Assembly (NCBI GenBank): GCA_016292255.1
Contig: JAEEZZ010000039.1
Coordinates: 1 to 63,527 of the forward strand
Source of the DNA: Oscillospiraceae bacterium
GTDB lineage: Bacteria; Bacillota; Clostridia; Oscillospirales; Oscillospiraceae
Direction: 5' to 3'
Length of the DNA stretch: 63,527 bases
Made by a program: the position numbers and the translations under genes. This document shows, in pieces, positions 1 through 8,324 of the stretch (position 1 is its first letter; every line of letters begins with the position of its first letter). Below the pieces are notes generated by a model. That model saw only the letters and a list, made by a program, of their open reading frames with translations, ran no database searches and had not been told where the DNA came from.

Positions 1-157
<157 letters not shown>

Positions 158-213
158 TCCCAATATCGTAGCGCGGGCTATACTCCGTGACTCTTCGAGT
201 TCAGCCCGCCCGT

Positions 214-230
214 CAGGCATCAGGCATCAG
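214..230. repeat. 7-bp tandem repeat CAGGCAT x2 plus CAG
   Basis: CAGGCAT occurs twice head to tail (214-220, 221-227) followed by CAG. It lies in the gap between the IMPDH tail and the M13 peptidase, just before palindrome 240-258. It is one of several different 7-bp arrays in the gaps of this window. Confidence 0.7.
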
Positions 231-235
231 GGGAC

Positions 236-258
236 GTAGGGACGGCACCCTGCCGTCC
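236..258. repeat. GTAGGG-type palindromic intergenic element
   Basis: Perfect 8-bp arms GGACGGCA (240-247) and TGCCGTCC (251-258) enclose the loop CCC and are entered by GTAGGG (236-241). The same arms recur at 22094-22112 with loop GAG, and in shortened form at 26335-26351. There is no T run, so a terminator role is not evident. Confidence 0.7.
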
Positions 259-297
259 GCATTCCCCGCACCGGAAAAAATATAAAGGAGCAATAAT

Positions 298-2205
298 ATG
301 AACGAAACGAATGTCAGGATTCAGGACGATCTCTACGAGGCCGTCAACGGGGAGTGGCTGAAAAATGCCGTGATCCCCGACGACCGTTCCACCATCGGCG
401 GTTTCTCCACCCTGGATCAGGACGTGGAGCAGATCATGATGGCGGACTTCCGTGCCTTCGCGGCAGGGGAAAAGAGCTCCGACCTTCCCCAGATGAAGTA
501 TGCCGTCGCCCTGTATAAGAAGGTGCTGGACACCGAGCGCCGGAACCGGGAGGGCATCCGCCCCGTTCTGCCGATCCTGGAGCAGCTGCGGGCCATTACC
601 ACGCCTGCCCAGCTGAATCAGCAGGCCGCCAAGCTCCTGCTGACCGGGGTTCCTCTGCCGCTGCAGATGGACGTCACCGCCGATATGCAGAACGCGGAGA
701 AGAATTCCTTCGTCGTGGCTGGGCCCGATCTGATTCTCCCGGACACCACCTACTATGCGGAGGACAACCAGCAGGGCAAGCAGCTTCTGGCGGTCTGGTC
801 TGACATGGTCACCAAGCTGCTGGCCTACACCCCGCTGACGGAGGCGGAGCAGAAGCAGTATCTGGCGGATGCTCTGGCCTTTGACGCCCTGGTTTCCAAG
901 AAGGTCAAGAGCCAGCTGGAGTGGTCGGAGTACTATAAGTGCCACAATCCCATGTCTGTGGATGAGGTTGCCGGTTACGCGTCGCCGCTGGATGTGAAGC
1001 TGATGCTGACGGAGCTCTACGGCGACCGGGCTCCCGATACCCTGATCGTCTACGATCCCAAGGCCGTGAAGGAAATGAACGGCTATTTCTCCCGGGAGAA
1101 TTTCTCCCTCTACATCCACTGGGCCTACATCCGCACGCTTTTGAAGGCCACCGCGTGCCTCTCTGAGGAGCTTGCGGCCCTGGGCAAGACCTATTCCAGA
1201 ACGCTGACGGGCGTTGCTGCCGATCCCGTTCTGGAGAAGCAGGCCTACCAGCTGGTTTCCGCCACCTATGCAGAGCCCATCGGCGTCTACTACGGCCAGA
1301 CCTACTTCGGCGAGGCCGCCAAGCAGGACGTGGTGGACATGGTCAAAAAGATCATCGAGACCTACAAGCTGCGAATGCAGAAGAACGATTTCCTGGCGGA
1401 GGAGACCAAGGCCAAGGCCATTCAGAAGCTCTCCACCATCGAGATCAAAATGGGCTACCCCGACGAGATCAAGCCCATCTGGTCCAGGCTGGTCTTCGAC
1501 GAGAACGATTCCCTGTTCGCCGCCATGCGGAGCCTGGCGGCCATCCGGACGCGGGACAGACTGGACAAGCTGCTGAAGCCCGTGGACCGCACCGAATGGC
1601 TGATGCCCGGCCACATGGTCAACGCCTGCTACAACCCCAGCTCCAACGACATCACCTTCCCGGCTGCCATCCTGCAAAAGCCCTTCTACGCCCTGGCCCA
1701 GAGCCACAGCGAGAATCTGGGCGGCATCGGCGCGGTGATCGGCCACGAGATCTCCCACGCCTTTGACAACAACGGCGCCAAGTTTGACGAGCACGGCAAT
1801 CTGAACAACTGGTGGAAGGACGAGGATTTCCAGGCCTTCCAGGCCCTCACCAAGGGCATGGTGGAGCAGTTCGAGGGTATCGAGTTCCACGGCGGCAAGG
1901 TCAGCGGCGAGCTCACCGTCAGCGAGAACATCGCCGATAACGGCGGTATGGGCGTGACCCTGGAGATCATGCACACGCTCCCGGATGCGGATTACCGGGC
2001 CTATTTCAAAAACTGGGCGCGGGTATGGTGCATGAAGGCCAAGGAGGAGTATATCCAGCTGCTTCTGAGCTGTGACGTGCACTCTCCCAACGTCCTGCGG
2101 GCGAACATGATGCCCCGGAACTTCAACGAGTGGTACGAGGCCTTCGGCGTCACCGAGCAGGATCAAATGTACATCGATCCCGAGAAGCGGATCAGTATTT
2201 GGTAA
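298..2205 (+). CDS. pepO: M13 family zinc metallopeptidase (PepO/neprilysin-like)
   Basis: This is a 635-residue protein of the neprilysin family. The zinc site HEISH lies at residues 483-487 and the third ligand motif ENIAD at 543-547, so all catalytic elements are present. The substrate-binding motif usually written NAYY reads NACY here (VNACYNPSSN). The C-terminal SPN-LRAN segment and the final Trp also match the family. No signal peptide is visible, so it is likely an intracellular oligopeptidase that degrades short peptides, as PepO does in lactic acid bacteria. The ATG at 298 follows AAAGGAG. The gene stands alone, with a hairpin after the stop. Confidence 0.9.
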   Translation: MNETNVRIQDDLYEAVNGEWLKNAVIPDDRSTIGGFSTLDQDVEQIMMADFRAFAAGEKSSDLPQMKYAVALYKKVLDTERRNREGIRPVLPILEQLRAITTPAQLNQQAAKLLLTGVPLPLQMDVTADMQNAEKNSFVVAGPDLILPDTTYYAEDNQQGKQLLAVWSDMVTKLLAYTPLTEAEQKQYLADALAFDALVSKKVKSQLEWSEYYKCHNPMSVDEVAGYASPLDVKLMLTELYGDRAPDTLIVYDPKAVKEMNGYFSRENFSLYIHWAYIRTLLKATACLSEELAALGKTYSRTLTGVAADPVLEKQAYQLVSATYAEPIGVYYGQTYFGEAAKQDVVDMVKKIIETYKLRMQKNDFLAEETKAKAIQKLSTIEIKMGYPDEIKPIWSRLVFDENDSLFAAMRSLAAIRTRDRLDKLLKPVDRTEWLMPGHMVNACYNPSSNDITFPAAILQKPFYALAQSHSENLGGIGAVIGHEISHAFDNNGAKFDEHGNLNNWWKDEDFQAFQALTKGMVEQFEGIEFHGGKVSGELTVSENIADNGGMGVTLEIMHTLPDADYRAYFKNWARVWCMKAKEEYIQLLLSCDVHSPNVLRANMMPRNFNEWYEAFGVTEQDQMYIDPEKRISIW

Positions 2206-2210
2206 ACTGC

Positions 2211-2271
2211 ATTTCAAGCAATTCAAACAGGGCCGACGCGGATCCTTCTGCGCCGGCCCTGGGCTTGAAAT
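2211..2271 (+). terminator. Extended stem-loop after the M13 peptidase gene
   Basis: Outer arms ATTTCAAGC (2211-2219) and GCTTGAAAT (2263-2271) enclose an inner stem CAGGGCCG (2228-2235) / CGGCCCTG (2254-2261). The following bases are ACGGTATTTT, a weak T tract, so this is a probable but not textbook intrinsic terminator. Confidence 0.55.
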
Positions 2272-2294
2272 ACGGTATTTTATGAATTTTTAAC

Positions 2295-2322
2295 TTGCAT
2301 ATTTTCACGGGCTTGTTATAAT
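2295..2322 (+). promoter_or_regulatory. Sigma-A type promoter for the glutaminase gene
   Basis: TTGCAT (2295-2300), 16 bp, TATAAT (2317-2322). A GAGAGAAGGGG Shine-Dalgarno lies just before the ATG at 2356. Confidence 0.7.
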
Positions 2323-2355
2323 AATGTTAGATTTCTGACAGAGAGAAGGGGTTTT

Positions 2356-3276
2356 ATGGAAGAACAGCAGGTGCGTGCGGTGATGGAAGAAGCGATGGAG
2401 ATCGGCCGCCGGCAGATCCCTCACGGCGCTGTGGCCACCTATATCCCGGAGCTGGGCAAGGCCCGCAAGGACGCGCTGGGGCTGTGTATCGCCCTACCCG
2501 ACGGAACGCTGTACAAGGCGGGGGACACCAACATCCGCTTCACGATCCAATCCATCTCCAAGGTGATCTCCCTCTGCAAGGCGCTGGAGCTGCGGGGGGC
2601 GGAGGAGGTCTTTGTCCATGTGGGCATGGAGCCCTCCGGGGAAGCCTTCAACTCCATCGTGGAGCTGGATCTGCAGGCCAACCGACCCTTCAACCCCATG
2701 ATCAATTCCGGCGCCATCGCCGTGGAGAGCACCATCATCGACTACGTTTCCTTCGAGGATATGCTGGCCTATTCCCAGCTCCTGTGCGACGATCCGGGCA
2801 TCACCCTGAACCGCCAGGTGTACCACTCGGAGATGAACTCCTGCGATCGCAACCGGGCCATCGCCTATCTGCTGAAAAGCAAGGAGATCATCACCGCCAA
2901 CGTGGACAACAGCATCGAACTCTACACCAAACTGTGTTCTCTGAACGTCACCGCGGAATCCCTTGCCAACTTTGCGCTGCTGCTTGCCAACGGCGGCATT
3001 CGCCCCAACACCGGGGAGCGGCTTCTGGCGGAGGATACAGTGCGGACGGTGCTTTCCATCATGCTCACCTGCGGGATGTACGACGGCTCCGGCCGCTTTG
3101 CCGTGGAGGTGGGCGTACCCACCAAATCCGGCGTGGGAGGCGGCTTGATGGCGTCTGTCTACGGCAAGTGCGGCATCGGCATTTTCGGCCCTTCGCTGGA
3201 TAAAAAGGGCAACTGCATCGCCGGCTGCGAGATGATGAAGCAGCTGTCCTCCAAGCTGGGCCTGCATCTGTTTTAG
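2356..3276 (+). CDS. glsA: Glutaminase A
   Basis: The 306-residue product has the full length of bacterial glutaminases of the serine beta-lactamase-like fold, which hydrolyse glutamine to glutamate and ammonia. The catalytic S-x-x-K is present as S66-I-S-K69. The family signature NPMINSGAIAV follows at about residue 114, and the C-terminal glycine-rich KSGVGGG is intact. There is no signal peptide, so it is cytoplasmic. It has its own promoter at 2295-2322 and a strong ribosome site. It probably serves nitrogen or acid-stress metabolism, as GlsA does elsewhere, though no partner transporter is adjacent. Confidence 0.95.
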   Translation: MEEQQVRAVMEEAMEIGRRQIPHGAVATYIPELGKARKDALGLCIALPDGTLYKAGDTNIRFTIQSISKVISLCKALELRGAEEVFVHVGMEPSGEAFNSIVELDLQANRPFNPMINSGAIAVESTIIDYVSFEDMLAYSQLLCDDPGITLNRQVYHSEMNSCDRNRAIAYLLKSKEIITANVDNSIELYTKLCSLNVTAESLANFALLLANGGIRPNTGERLLAEDTVRTVLSIMLTCGMYDGSGRFAVEVGVPTKSGVGGGLMASVYGKCGIGIFGPSLDKKGNCIAGCEMMKQLSSKLGLHLF

Positions 3277-3339
3277 CGGCATTTCCCGACGCGCACAGCC
3301 TCCCATTCCGGCTTTTTCGCAGATTCTCACGCTGTAAGA

Positions 3340-3368
3340 TTGACTTTTTACCCGGGATATTATATAAT
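3340..3368 (+). promoter_or_regulatory. Strong sigma-A promoter for the vWA gene
   Basis: TTGACT (3340-3345), 17 bp, TATAAT (3363-3368). Transcription would begin near 3375, leaving a GC-rich leader of about 105 nt before the ATG at 3480. I see no recognisable riboswitch in it. Confidence 0.8.
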
Positions 3369-3479
3369 ATAATTACGGATATAAGAACACCTAATAGCAA
3401 TTCGGCCCCGCGCACGGCCCTGTGCCTGTGCCTTTTCCCAAGGCTCGCGCCTTCCTGTACTAAGAAAAGAGGGTTCAAT

Positions 3480-5690
3480 ATGAGAAAACTGAGAATGATG
3501 CGCCGTCTGTTCTGCCTGCTCCTGGCTGCGGCTCTTTGCCTGACTCTGGCCGCACCCATCTACGCCGAGGATACGGCTTCGGATGACGACCTGTATGGCG
3601 ACCTGTATGCGGACGACACCGTCGCGGAGGAGACGGAGGAAGTCTCGGAGGCGGAAAGCACCGCTGCGCCGGAGACCACCGCGGTGGAGACCACGGAAGC
3701 GCCGGAGGACGAGGATGACAACGGCGTCACCGGTATGGAAAAGAGCGCCAGCATCGATAACGAAGACTTTAACCTGGTCCTGCTGATCGACCGCAGCGGC
3801 TCCATGAAGAGCACCGACCGCAGCAAGCTGGTCAAGGACGCGGCAAAAATGTTCATCGACCTCTGCGACGAGGGCGGCAATTCCCACATCGCAGTGATGA
3901 GCTTCGATACCATGGTCTACAACAGCGGCTTCATCACAGTCAGCAATGCGTACCAGCGCGAGGTGGTCAAGAACGAGATCTCCTCCATCGACTACGCTGC
4001 CGGCGGCACCGATATCGGCCAGGCTCTGCTGAGTGCCGTTCAGTTTGTGTGCGGCGAGAGCGAACCCGACCAGAAGAAAATGATCGTCCTGTTCACCGAC
4101 GGCTATACCCAGGATCTGAACGATAAAACCATCGAGGAGTCGGAATCCGAGTTGCAGCTGGCGCTGAAAACAGCAGTGGAGAACGACTGCCGGATCTTTA
4201 CCCTGGGCACCAACTATAACGGCAGTATGACCGAGAACGGCCGCAAGGCGCTGGAGGGCATCCGGGATTATCAGATCGCCAACGGCGCCACCAACTCCCC
4301 GGAGGAGCTGCTTGCCATCATCGACGCCACGGACCAGGACGGCATGAAGGTGGTCGTGGATGAATTTGAGCGCATCTACGCGACCATCGGCGAGCGGATC
4401 ATCCACGAGGGCAATCTGATCATCGACTCGCCCAATATCTCGGAAGCCAACATCATCATCTCCGCGCCGGACGGCGTTTCGGAGATCAAGATCACTGCGC
4501 CCTCCGGCAACTCCGTGTTCGTGGATCTGCACGGCAATGAGACCCATCTCGACGGCGCGAAGATCATCTACAAATCGGGCAATTCCTACCAGCTGATCAA
4601 GATCGTGGAGCCCATCGCGGAGGGCACCTGGGTCCTGAACGTCTCAGACAAGCAATCAGAACCTATTCTGAACTACACCTGGATGCTGACCACGAAGGCG
4701 GAGATCAGCATGACCCTGGAGCAAAACGGCAAGGAAAGCGTCCTGGTCATCATCCGGCCGAAAAACGTGGACGTGAACAATCTGCGGGACTTCTTCAGCT
4801 CGCTGACGGAAAAGACCGTCGTGGTCACCAAGAAGGGCTCCAAGGAAAGTCTGACGCTGGATCTGGACTACAATCTGTTGGCGGCCTCGCTGACAGCGTC
4901 CTTTCCGGCGGAACCCGGCTCGACCTATTCCGTGAAGGCGCGGGTGTCTGACGGGTATTTCACCAGAACCTGCACCGGCTCGATCAAGAGCCAGAAGGAT
5001 TGGAAGGATCCCAACGAGAAGGGCCCCGATATCGGCACGATCTACGTCTGGAATTGGTTCTCAAAGACGATAGAGCTGAGAGAGCTGGTGGACAAGGACG
5101 TCAAGGGCCTGGAGTCCATCGACGGCGCTAGGGAATTGGCTGAGTTTGAGATCAACGGCACGCGGATCAAGGTGCGGAGCGTAAACCTGGGCTCCGGAGA
5201 GATCGTGATCAAGGGCGTGATGGCGGACGGAAGCGAAGTCGAGCTTTCCGGCAAGGTGAAGGTGCTGAACCCGCTGTTCCCGCTGCTCCTGCTGGTAGCG
5301 CTGGTGGGCGTCATTGTGCTGCTGGTGTACCTCAAGCGGCAGAAGCGTTCTCTGCGGGGAAAGCTGTTCTTCAAGTTCGGCGTTTCTCTGAACGGCGAGG
5401 GGTCGTATGCCCTTCCGGAGGTTTTCGTCCCCTGCTGCCGCGTGTTCAGCCTGTATGAGCTGATCGAATCCTACCGCAGAGATACGATGAAGGACAACTG
5501 GGACGCAGTCCTGGATAAGAAGGTCCTGAACAAGAACTCTCCGTACTTCAAGGCGCTGAAAAACAGCAAATTTACCGTGTGCTCCGATGAGCTGAGCTTC
5601 GAGTTTGACGGCACCGTTTACAGACGGCACGACACAGAATTCGAATGGATCTCCGAAGACGGCTTATTGACAGTCACGTTCGTTTATTGA
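3480..5690 (+). CDS. Secreted/membrane von Willebrand factor A domain protein
   Basis: The protein has 736 residues. An N-terminal signal peptide (about 1-29, ending PIYA) is followed by an acidic, Thr/Glu-rich linker (30-85). A vWA domain follows (about 97-290) with the metal-ion adhesion site D104-R-S-G-S108 and a GGTDIG segment near 180. Next come beta-rich regions (about 300-590), one transmembrane helix (about 597-619) with a KRQKR stop-transfer end, and a cytoplasmic tail of about 115 residues. Such proteins bind ligands through Mg2+ at the cell surface, but the ligand is unknown here. The SLH carboxypeptidase starts 21 bp downstream with no terminator, so the two are probably co-transcribed. 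The tail might signal to cytoplasmic partners; that is inference. Confidence 0.85.
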   Translation: MRKLRMMRRLFCLLLAAALCLTLAAPIYAEDTASDDDLYGDLYADDTVAEETEEVSEAESTAAPETTAVETTEAPEDEDDNGVTGMEKSASIDNEDFNLVLLIDRSGSMKSTDRSKLVKDAAKMFIDLCDEGGNSHIAVMSFDTMVYNSGFITVSNAYQREVVKNEISSIDYAAGGTDIGQALLSAVQFVCGESEPDQKKMIVLFTDGYTQDLNDKTIEESESELQLALKTAVENDCRIFTLGTNYNGSMTENGRKALEGIRDYQIANGATNSPEELLAIIDATDQDGMKVVVDEFERIYATIGERIIHEGNLIIDSPNISEANIIISAPDGVSEIKITAPSGNSVFVDLHGNETHLDGAKIIYKSGNSYQLIKIVEPIAEGTWVLNVSDKQSEPILNYTWMLTTKAEISMTLEQNGKESVLVIIRPKNVDVNNLRDFFSSLTEKTVVVTKKGSKESLTLDLDYNLLAASLTASFPAEPGSTYSVKARVSDGYFTRTCTGSIKSQKDWKDPNEKGPDIGTIYVWNWFSKTIELRELVDKDVKGLESIDGARELAEFEINGTRIKVRSVNLGSGEIVIKGVMADGSEVELSGKVKVLNPLFPLLLLVALVGVIVLLVYLKRQKRSLRGKLFFKFGVSLNGEGSYALPEVFVPCCRVFSLYELIESYRRDTMKDNWDAVLDKKVLNKNSPYFKALKNSKFTVCSDELSFEFDGTVYRRHDTEFEWISEDGLLTVTFVY

Positions 5691-5711
5691 TCAAAGATTG
5701 GAGAAAACCGG

Positions 5712-7397
5712 ATGAAGAAAGGCTTTTGTATCATCCTTGTGCTACTGCTGCTTACGGCGGTGATGCCTTCAGCAGTTGCGAATGATACGTCTGTTTCTTT
5801 TGCCGACGTCCTTGCGACAGATTGGTACGCCGCAGTGGTCAGCTACGCGGCAAGCACCGGCTATGCCATCGGCGGCAACGGGTATTTCCGCCCAAACGCC
5901 GCCGTGACCAGAGGCGAGTTTACCACGATGCTCGCCCATATCCTTTGCCCGGAGGGCATTCCCGACAGTATTCCGGATTCCGGCTTCGGGGACGTCCCGC
6001 AGAGCGAGTTCTATGCCCGGCCTGTGGCCTGGGCCTATGCATCCGGCTTGGTTTCCGGCACCTCCGAGGACAGCTTTTCCCCCGAGGATAAGATCAGAAG
6101 GGAAGACATGGCGCTGATCATCCTCCGGGCCGAAGACCTTCCCGCGCTGCAGGACTATCCCTTTGTGGAGGCTGGAAGGCAGTTCTGTGACGACGACCAG
6201 ATCTCCTCCTACGCCAGGGAGGCGATCGCCACCCTGCAGCGGCAGGGCCTGCTGAGCGGCGATACCTTCGGAAGGGTAAACCCGAAGCAGAGCCTCACCC
6301 GGGCGGAGGCCGCTGCGGTGCTGTCCCATATCCAGATGTACGTCAGCGGGCACACCCACAGCTATTCTGCCGCGGAGACAGTCTCTCCCAGCTGCACGGC
6401 TTCGGGGCTGCAGTATTATCGCTGCGGCTGCGGCAGCTTTTACGGGGAATACGCCGCGCCGGCCCTGGGCCACGACTACGTCCTGGCGCAGACCGACCGG
6501 GAGACCTGGACGGAGACCTACTGCTGCTCCCGCTGCGGCGACAGCTTTTCCCAGTCTCTGCCGGGCCAGAAGCCGAAGCAGATCTATGACGGCGATTCGC
6601 TGCTCACCAACGAGGAGATCCTCAGCTATATCGACCGGCTGCAGCAGATGTACCCGGATCTGATCAGCAGCTACGTCGGCGGACTTTCTGTCTGGAAAGC
6701 GCCGATCCGGGTCGTCAGCTTGGGCAAGGGCAACAGATACATCTTCATGAACGGCAATATCCACGGGAATGAGACGGTCACCACCAACTACCTGCTGAAG
6801 GTCCTGGATACCTACGCCTACGCCTACGCCACCGAGACCACCGTCGGCGGCTATTCCATCAAGCCCCTGCTGGACTGCTTCACCATTGTAATGATCCCCT
6901 GCAGCAATCCGGACGGAAGACTGCTGGTGCTGTCCGGCTATGACACCAAAAACAACGGAAACGGCGTGAATCTGAATCGGAATTTCCCCACGAACTGGGT
7001 GTACGATTCCTCCGGCCTCTACGGCCCCAGCGCCGGCTCCGAGCCGGAAACCCAGGCGATCCTGGAGGTGCTTGGCCGGTATCCCTTTGAGCTGGTTCTG
7101 GACTGCCATACCTCCGGCAACGTGATCTATTACGCGGATTACGACTGCAGCTCGGAGCTCCGCAACAGATCCTATTCCATTGCAACAGCGCTGAGCCAGG
7201 AGAGCGGCTATCGCCTGTACTTATACGAAGCCTCTGCGGGCATGGCGAACTATGCCAGACACCCCTACGGCGTGCCCGGTCTTACCATTGAGATGTACCC
7301 CTACACCTCCGGCGTGATCGACTGCACACGCTTCTCCGAGTGGGTATGGCCCAAGCTGGACACCATGCCGGCCATCGCCATGAGCTATTTGAAGTAG
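5712..7397 (+). CDS. SLH-domain M14 zinc carboxypeptidase
   Basis: The 561-residue product has a signal peptide (1-24) and then three S-layer homology repeats (about 28-215), each with the usual F.D....W...V/A pattern, which should tie it to cell-wall polymers. A short Cys/His-rich module (about 215-285, with CGCG, CCSRCG and GHDY) follows. The M14 catalytic domain has zinc ligands H351-G-N-E354 and H466 (DCHTSG), the substrate-binding NPDGR and NLNRNFP motifs, and catalytic E527 (TIEMYP). It should cleave C-terminal residues from peptides or wall peptides outside the cell. It lies 21 bp after the vWA gene and is followed by a strong hairpin. The Cys/His module recurs in the peptidase at 60990. 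Confidence 0.9.
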   Translation: MKKGFCIILVLLLLTAVMPSAVANDTSVSFADVLATDWYAAVVSYAASTGYAIGGNGYFRPNAAVTRGEFTTMLAHILCPEGIPDSIPDSGFGDVPQSEFYARPVAWAYASGLVSGTSEDSFSPEDKIRREDMALIILRAEDLPALQDYPFVEAGRQFCDDDQISSYAREAIATLQRQGLLSGDTFGRVNPKQSLTRAEAAAVLSHIQMYVSGHTHSYSAAETVSPSCTASGLQYYRCGCGSFYGEYAAPALGHDYVLAQTDRETWTETYCCSRCGDSFSQSLPGQKPKQIYDGDSLLTNEEILSYIDRLQQMYPDLISSYVGGLSVWKAPIRVVSLGKGNRYIFMNGNIHGNETVTTNYLLKVLDTYAYAYATETTVGGYSIKPLLDCFTIVMIPCSNPDGRLLVLSGYDTKNNGNGVNLNRNFPTNWVYDSSGLYGPSAGSEPETQAILEVLGRYPFELVLDCHTSGNVIYYADYDCSSELRNRSYSIATALSQESGYRLYLYEASAGMANYARHPYGVPGLTIEMYPYTSGVIDCTRFSEWVWPKLDTMPAIAMSYLK

Positions 7398-7416
7398 AAT
7401 ATGAACAAGCAATGGC

Positions 7417-7459
7417 CCGGCAGGGGCCGGTCTGACAAGCGCGGATCGGCCCCTGCCGG
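7417..7459 (+). terminator. Hairpin after the SLH carboxypeptidase gene
   Basis: A perfect 13-bp stem CCGGCAGGGGCCG (7417-7429) / CGGCCCCTGCCGG (7447-7459) with a 17-nt loop. There is no T run, so termination may need a factor. Confidence 0.6.
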
Positions 7460-7548
7460 CTGCTTTGGCAGAGGCGCAATCCCCATATAGGATAACACAC
7501 CCCGCAAAAAGCTGAAAAATGTATAGTATCCACATTTTTCTTTACAAT

Positions 7549-7592
7549 ATTCAAGGATAATTCTTGAATTATGCCCAATCATGTGGTATAAT
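7549..7592 (+). promoter_or_regulatory. Promoter with overlapping inverted repeat (possible operator)
   Basis: TTGAAT (7564-7569), 17 bp, TATAAT (7587-7592) drives the EAL gene. The inverted repeat ATTCAAG (7549-7555) / CTTGAAT (7563-7569) overlaps the -35 box. It could bind a dimeric repressor or simply be an AT-rich coincidence. Confidence 0.6.
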
Positions 7593-7646
7593 TGTGAAAA
7601 AGATGTGTAGATTTTGCATGAAATCCCGAATACGAGGTGAGCCTGT

Positions 7647-8324
7647 ATGACGGCAACCAAAGTTTTATTCGACAACTATACCAGAATGGGCGACGTCAGT
7701 GTTGTTGCGATCTGCTGCGTCATCTTCATACTGCTTTCAACCTCCTATGTCAGCAGAAACTCCAGCTTCCGGATCTTCGCCGCCCTTGTGGGCAATCTGT
7801 TTGTTGCCGCGATCCTGAACATCGGCTATCACGATCTGCTCCTGCTGGGCAAGGCTTCCCTCAGAGCATGGATCTATATCCTTCGCCTGGTTTACGTCGT
7901 GCTGCTGTTTAACTGCTTCTTCTTGTTCTCTCTGTACACCTCGGTCGTGTCCAATCTGGAAAGAAAAAAGGCAAGGGTATTCGCCATCGCTGCCATGGTG
8001 CTGTTTTTCGTGTCGGTCGTAGCGGACATCCTCTTTTCCGTCTACCACATCGGCTTCTATATCTCGGAGGACGGCAACGTTTCTGCCGGCTTCGACATCT
8101 TCACCATTGGCTACGCTGTCTATGTCCTGTTTTTGGCTACCCAGATGTTCCGGATCCGCAAGCTGCTGTTCAAGCGGGTGATGCTCGGCTTCTTTGGCGT
8201 GATGGTACTGTCCGTTTCGATCCGGGTGGGGCAGTTTTTTCCTGGATCAGTTCTCGTTGACGACGCTGACCTTTACCCTCCCGGCCATCGCCATGCTGTA
8301 CATCATGCACTCCAATCCCTATAA
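7647..8324 (+). CDS. Membrane sensor half of a frameshifted EAL protein
   Basis: This is the N-terminal part of a c-di-GMP signalling protein. It begins at ATG 7647 behind GAGGTGAG. Six hydrophobic helices can be read within about 180 residues, as in 7TM-type sensor modules of Firmicutes GGDEF/EAL proteins. In this frame the sequence turns non-membrane-like after GQFF at about residue 198 and stops at 8324. Removing one T from the T6 run at 8235-8240 joins it smoothly to the next frame (FFLDQFSLTTLT), giving a 637-residue protein. The last 28 residues of this frame are therefore probably not native. It is a broken gene, an assembly error or a slippage site; see findings. Confidence 0.75.
   Translation: MTATKVLFDNYTRMGDVSVVAICCVIFILLSTSYVSRNSSFRIFAALVGNLFVAAILNIGYHDLLLLGKASLRAWIYILRLVYVVLLFNCFFLFSLYTSVVSNLERKKARVFAIAAMVLFFVSVVADILFSVYHIGFYISEDGNVSAGFDIFTIGYAVYVLFLATQMFRIRKLLFKRVMLGFFGVMVLSVSIRVGQFFPGSVLVDDADLYPPGHRHAVHHALQSL

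Noticed and set aside
220-2226. 668-codon frame antisense to the M13 peptidase
   Set aside because: Shadow of a real gene that has intact HExxH and ExxxD motifs.
3369-3479. Riboswitch in the leader of the vWA gene
   Set aside because: The leader of about 105 nt has no conserved riboswitch core I can recognise and only weak stems.
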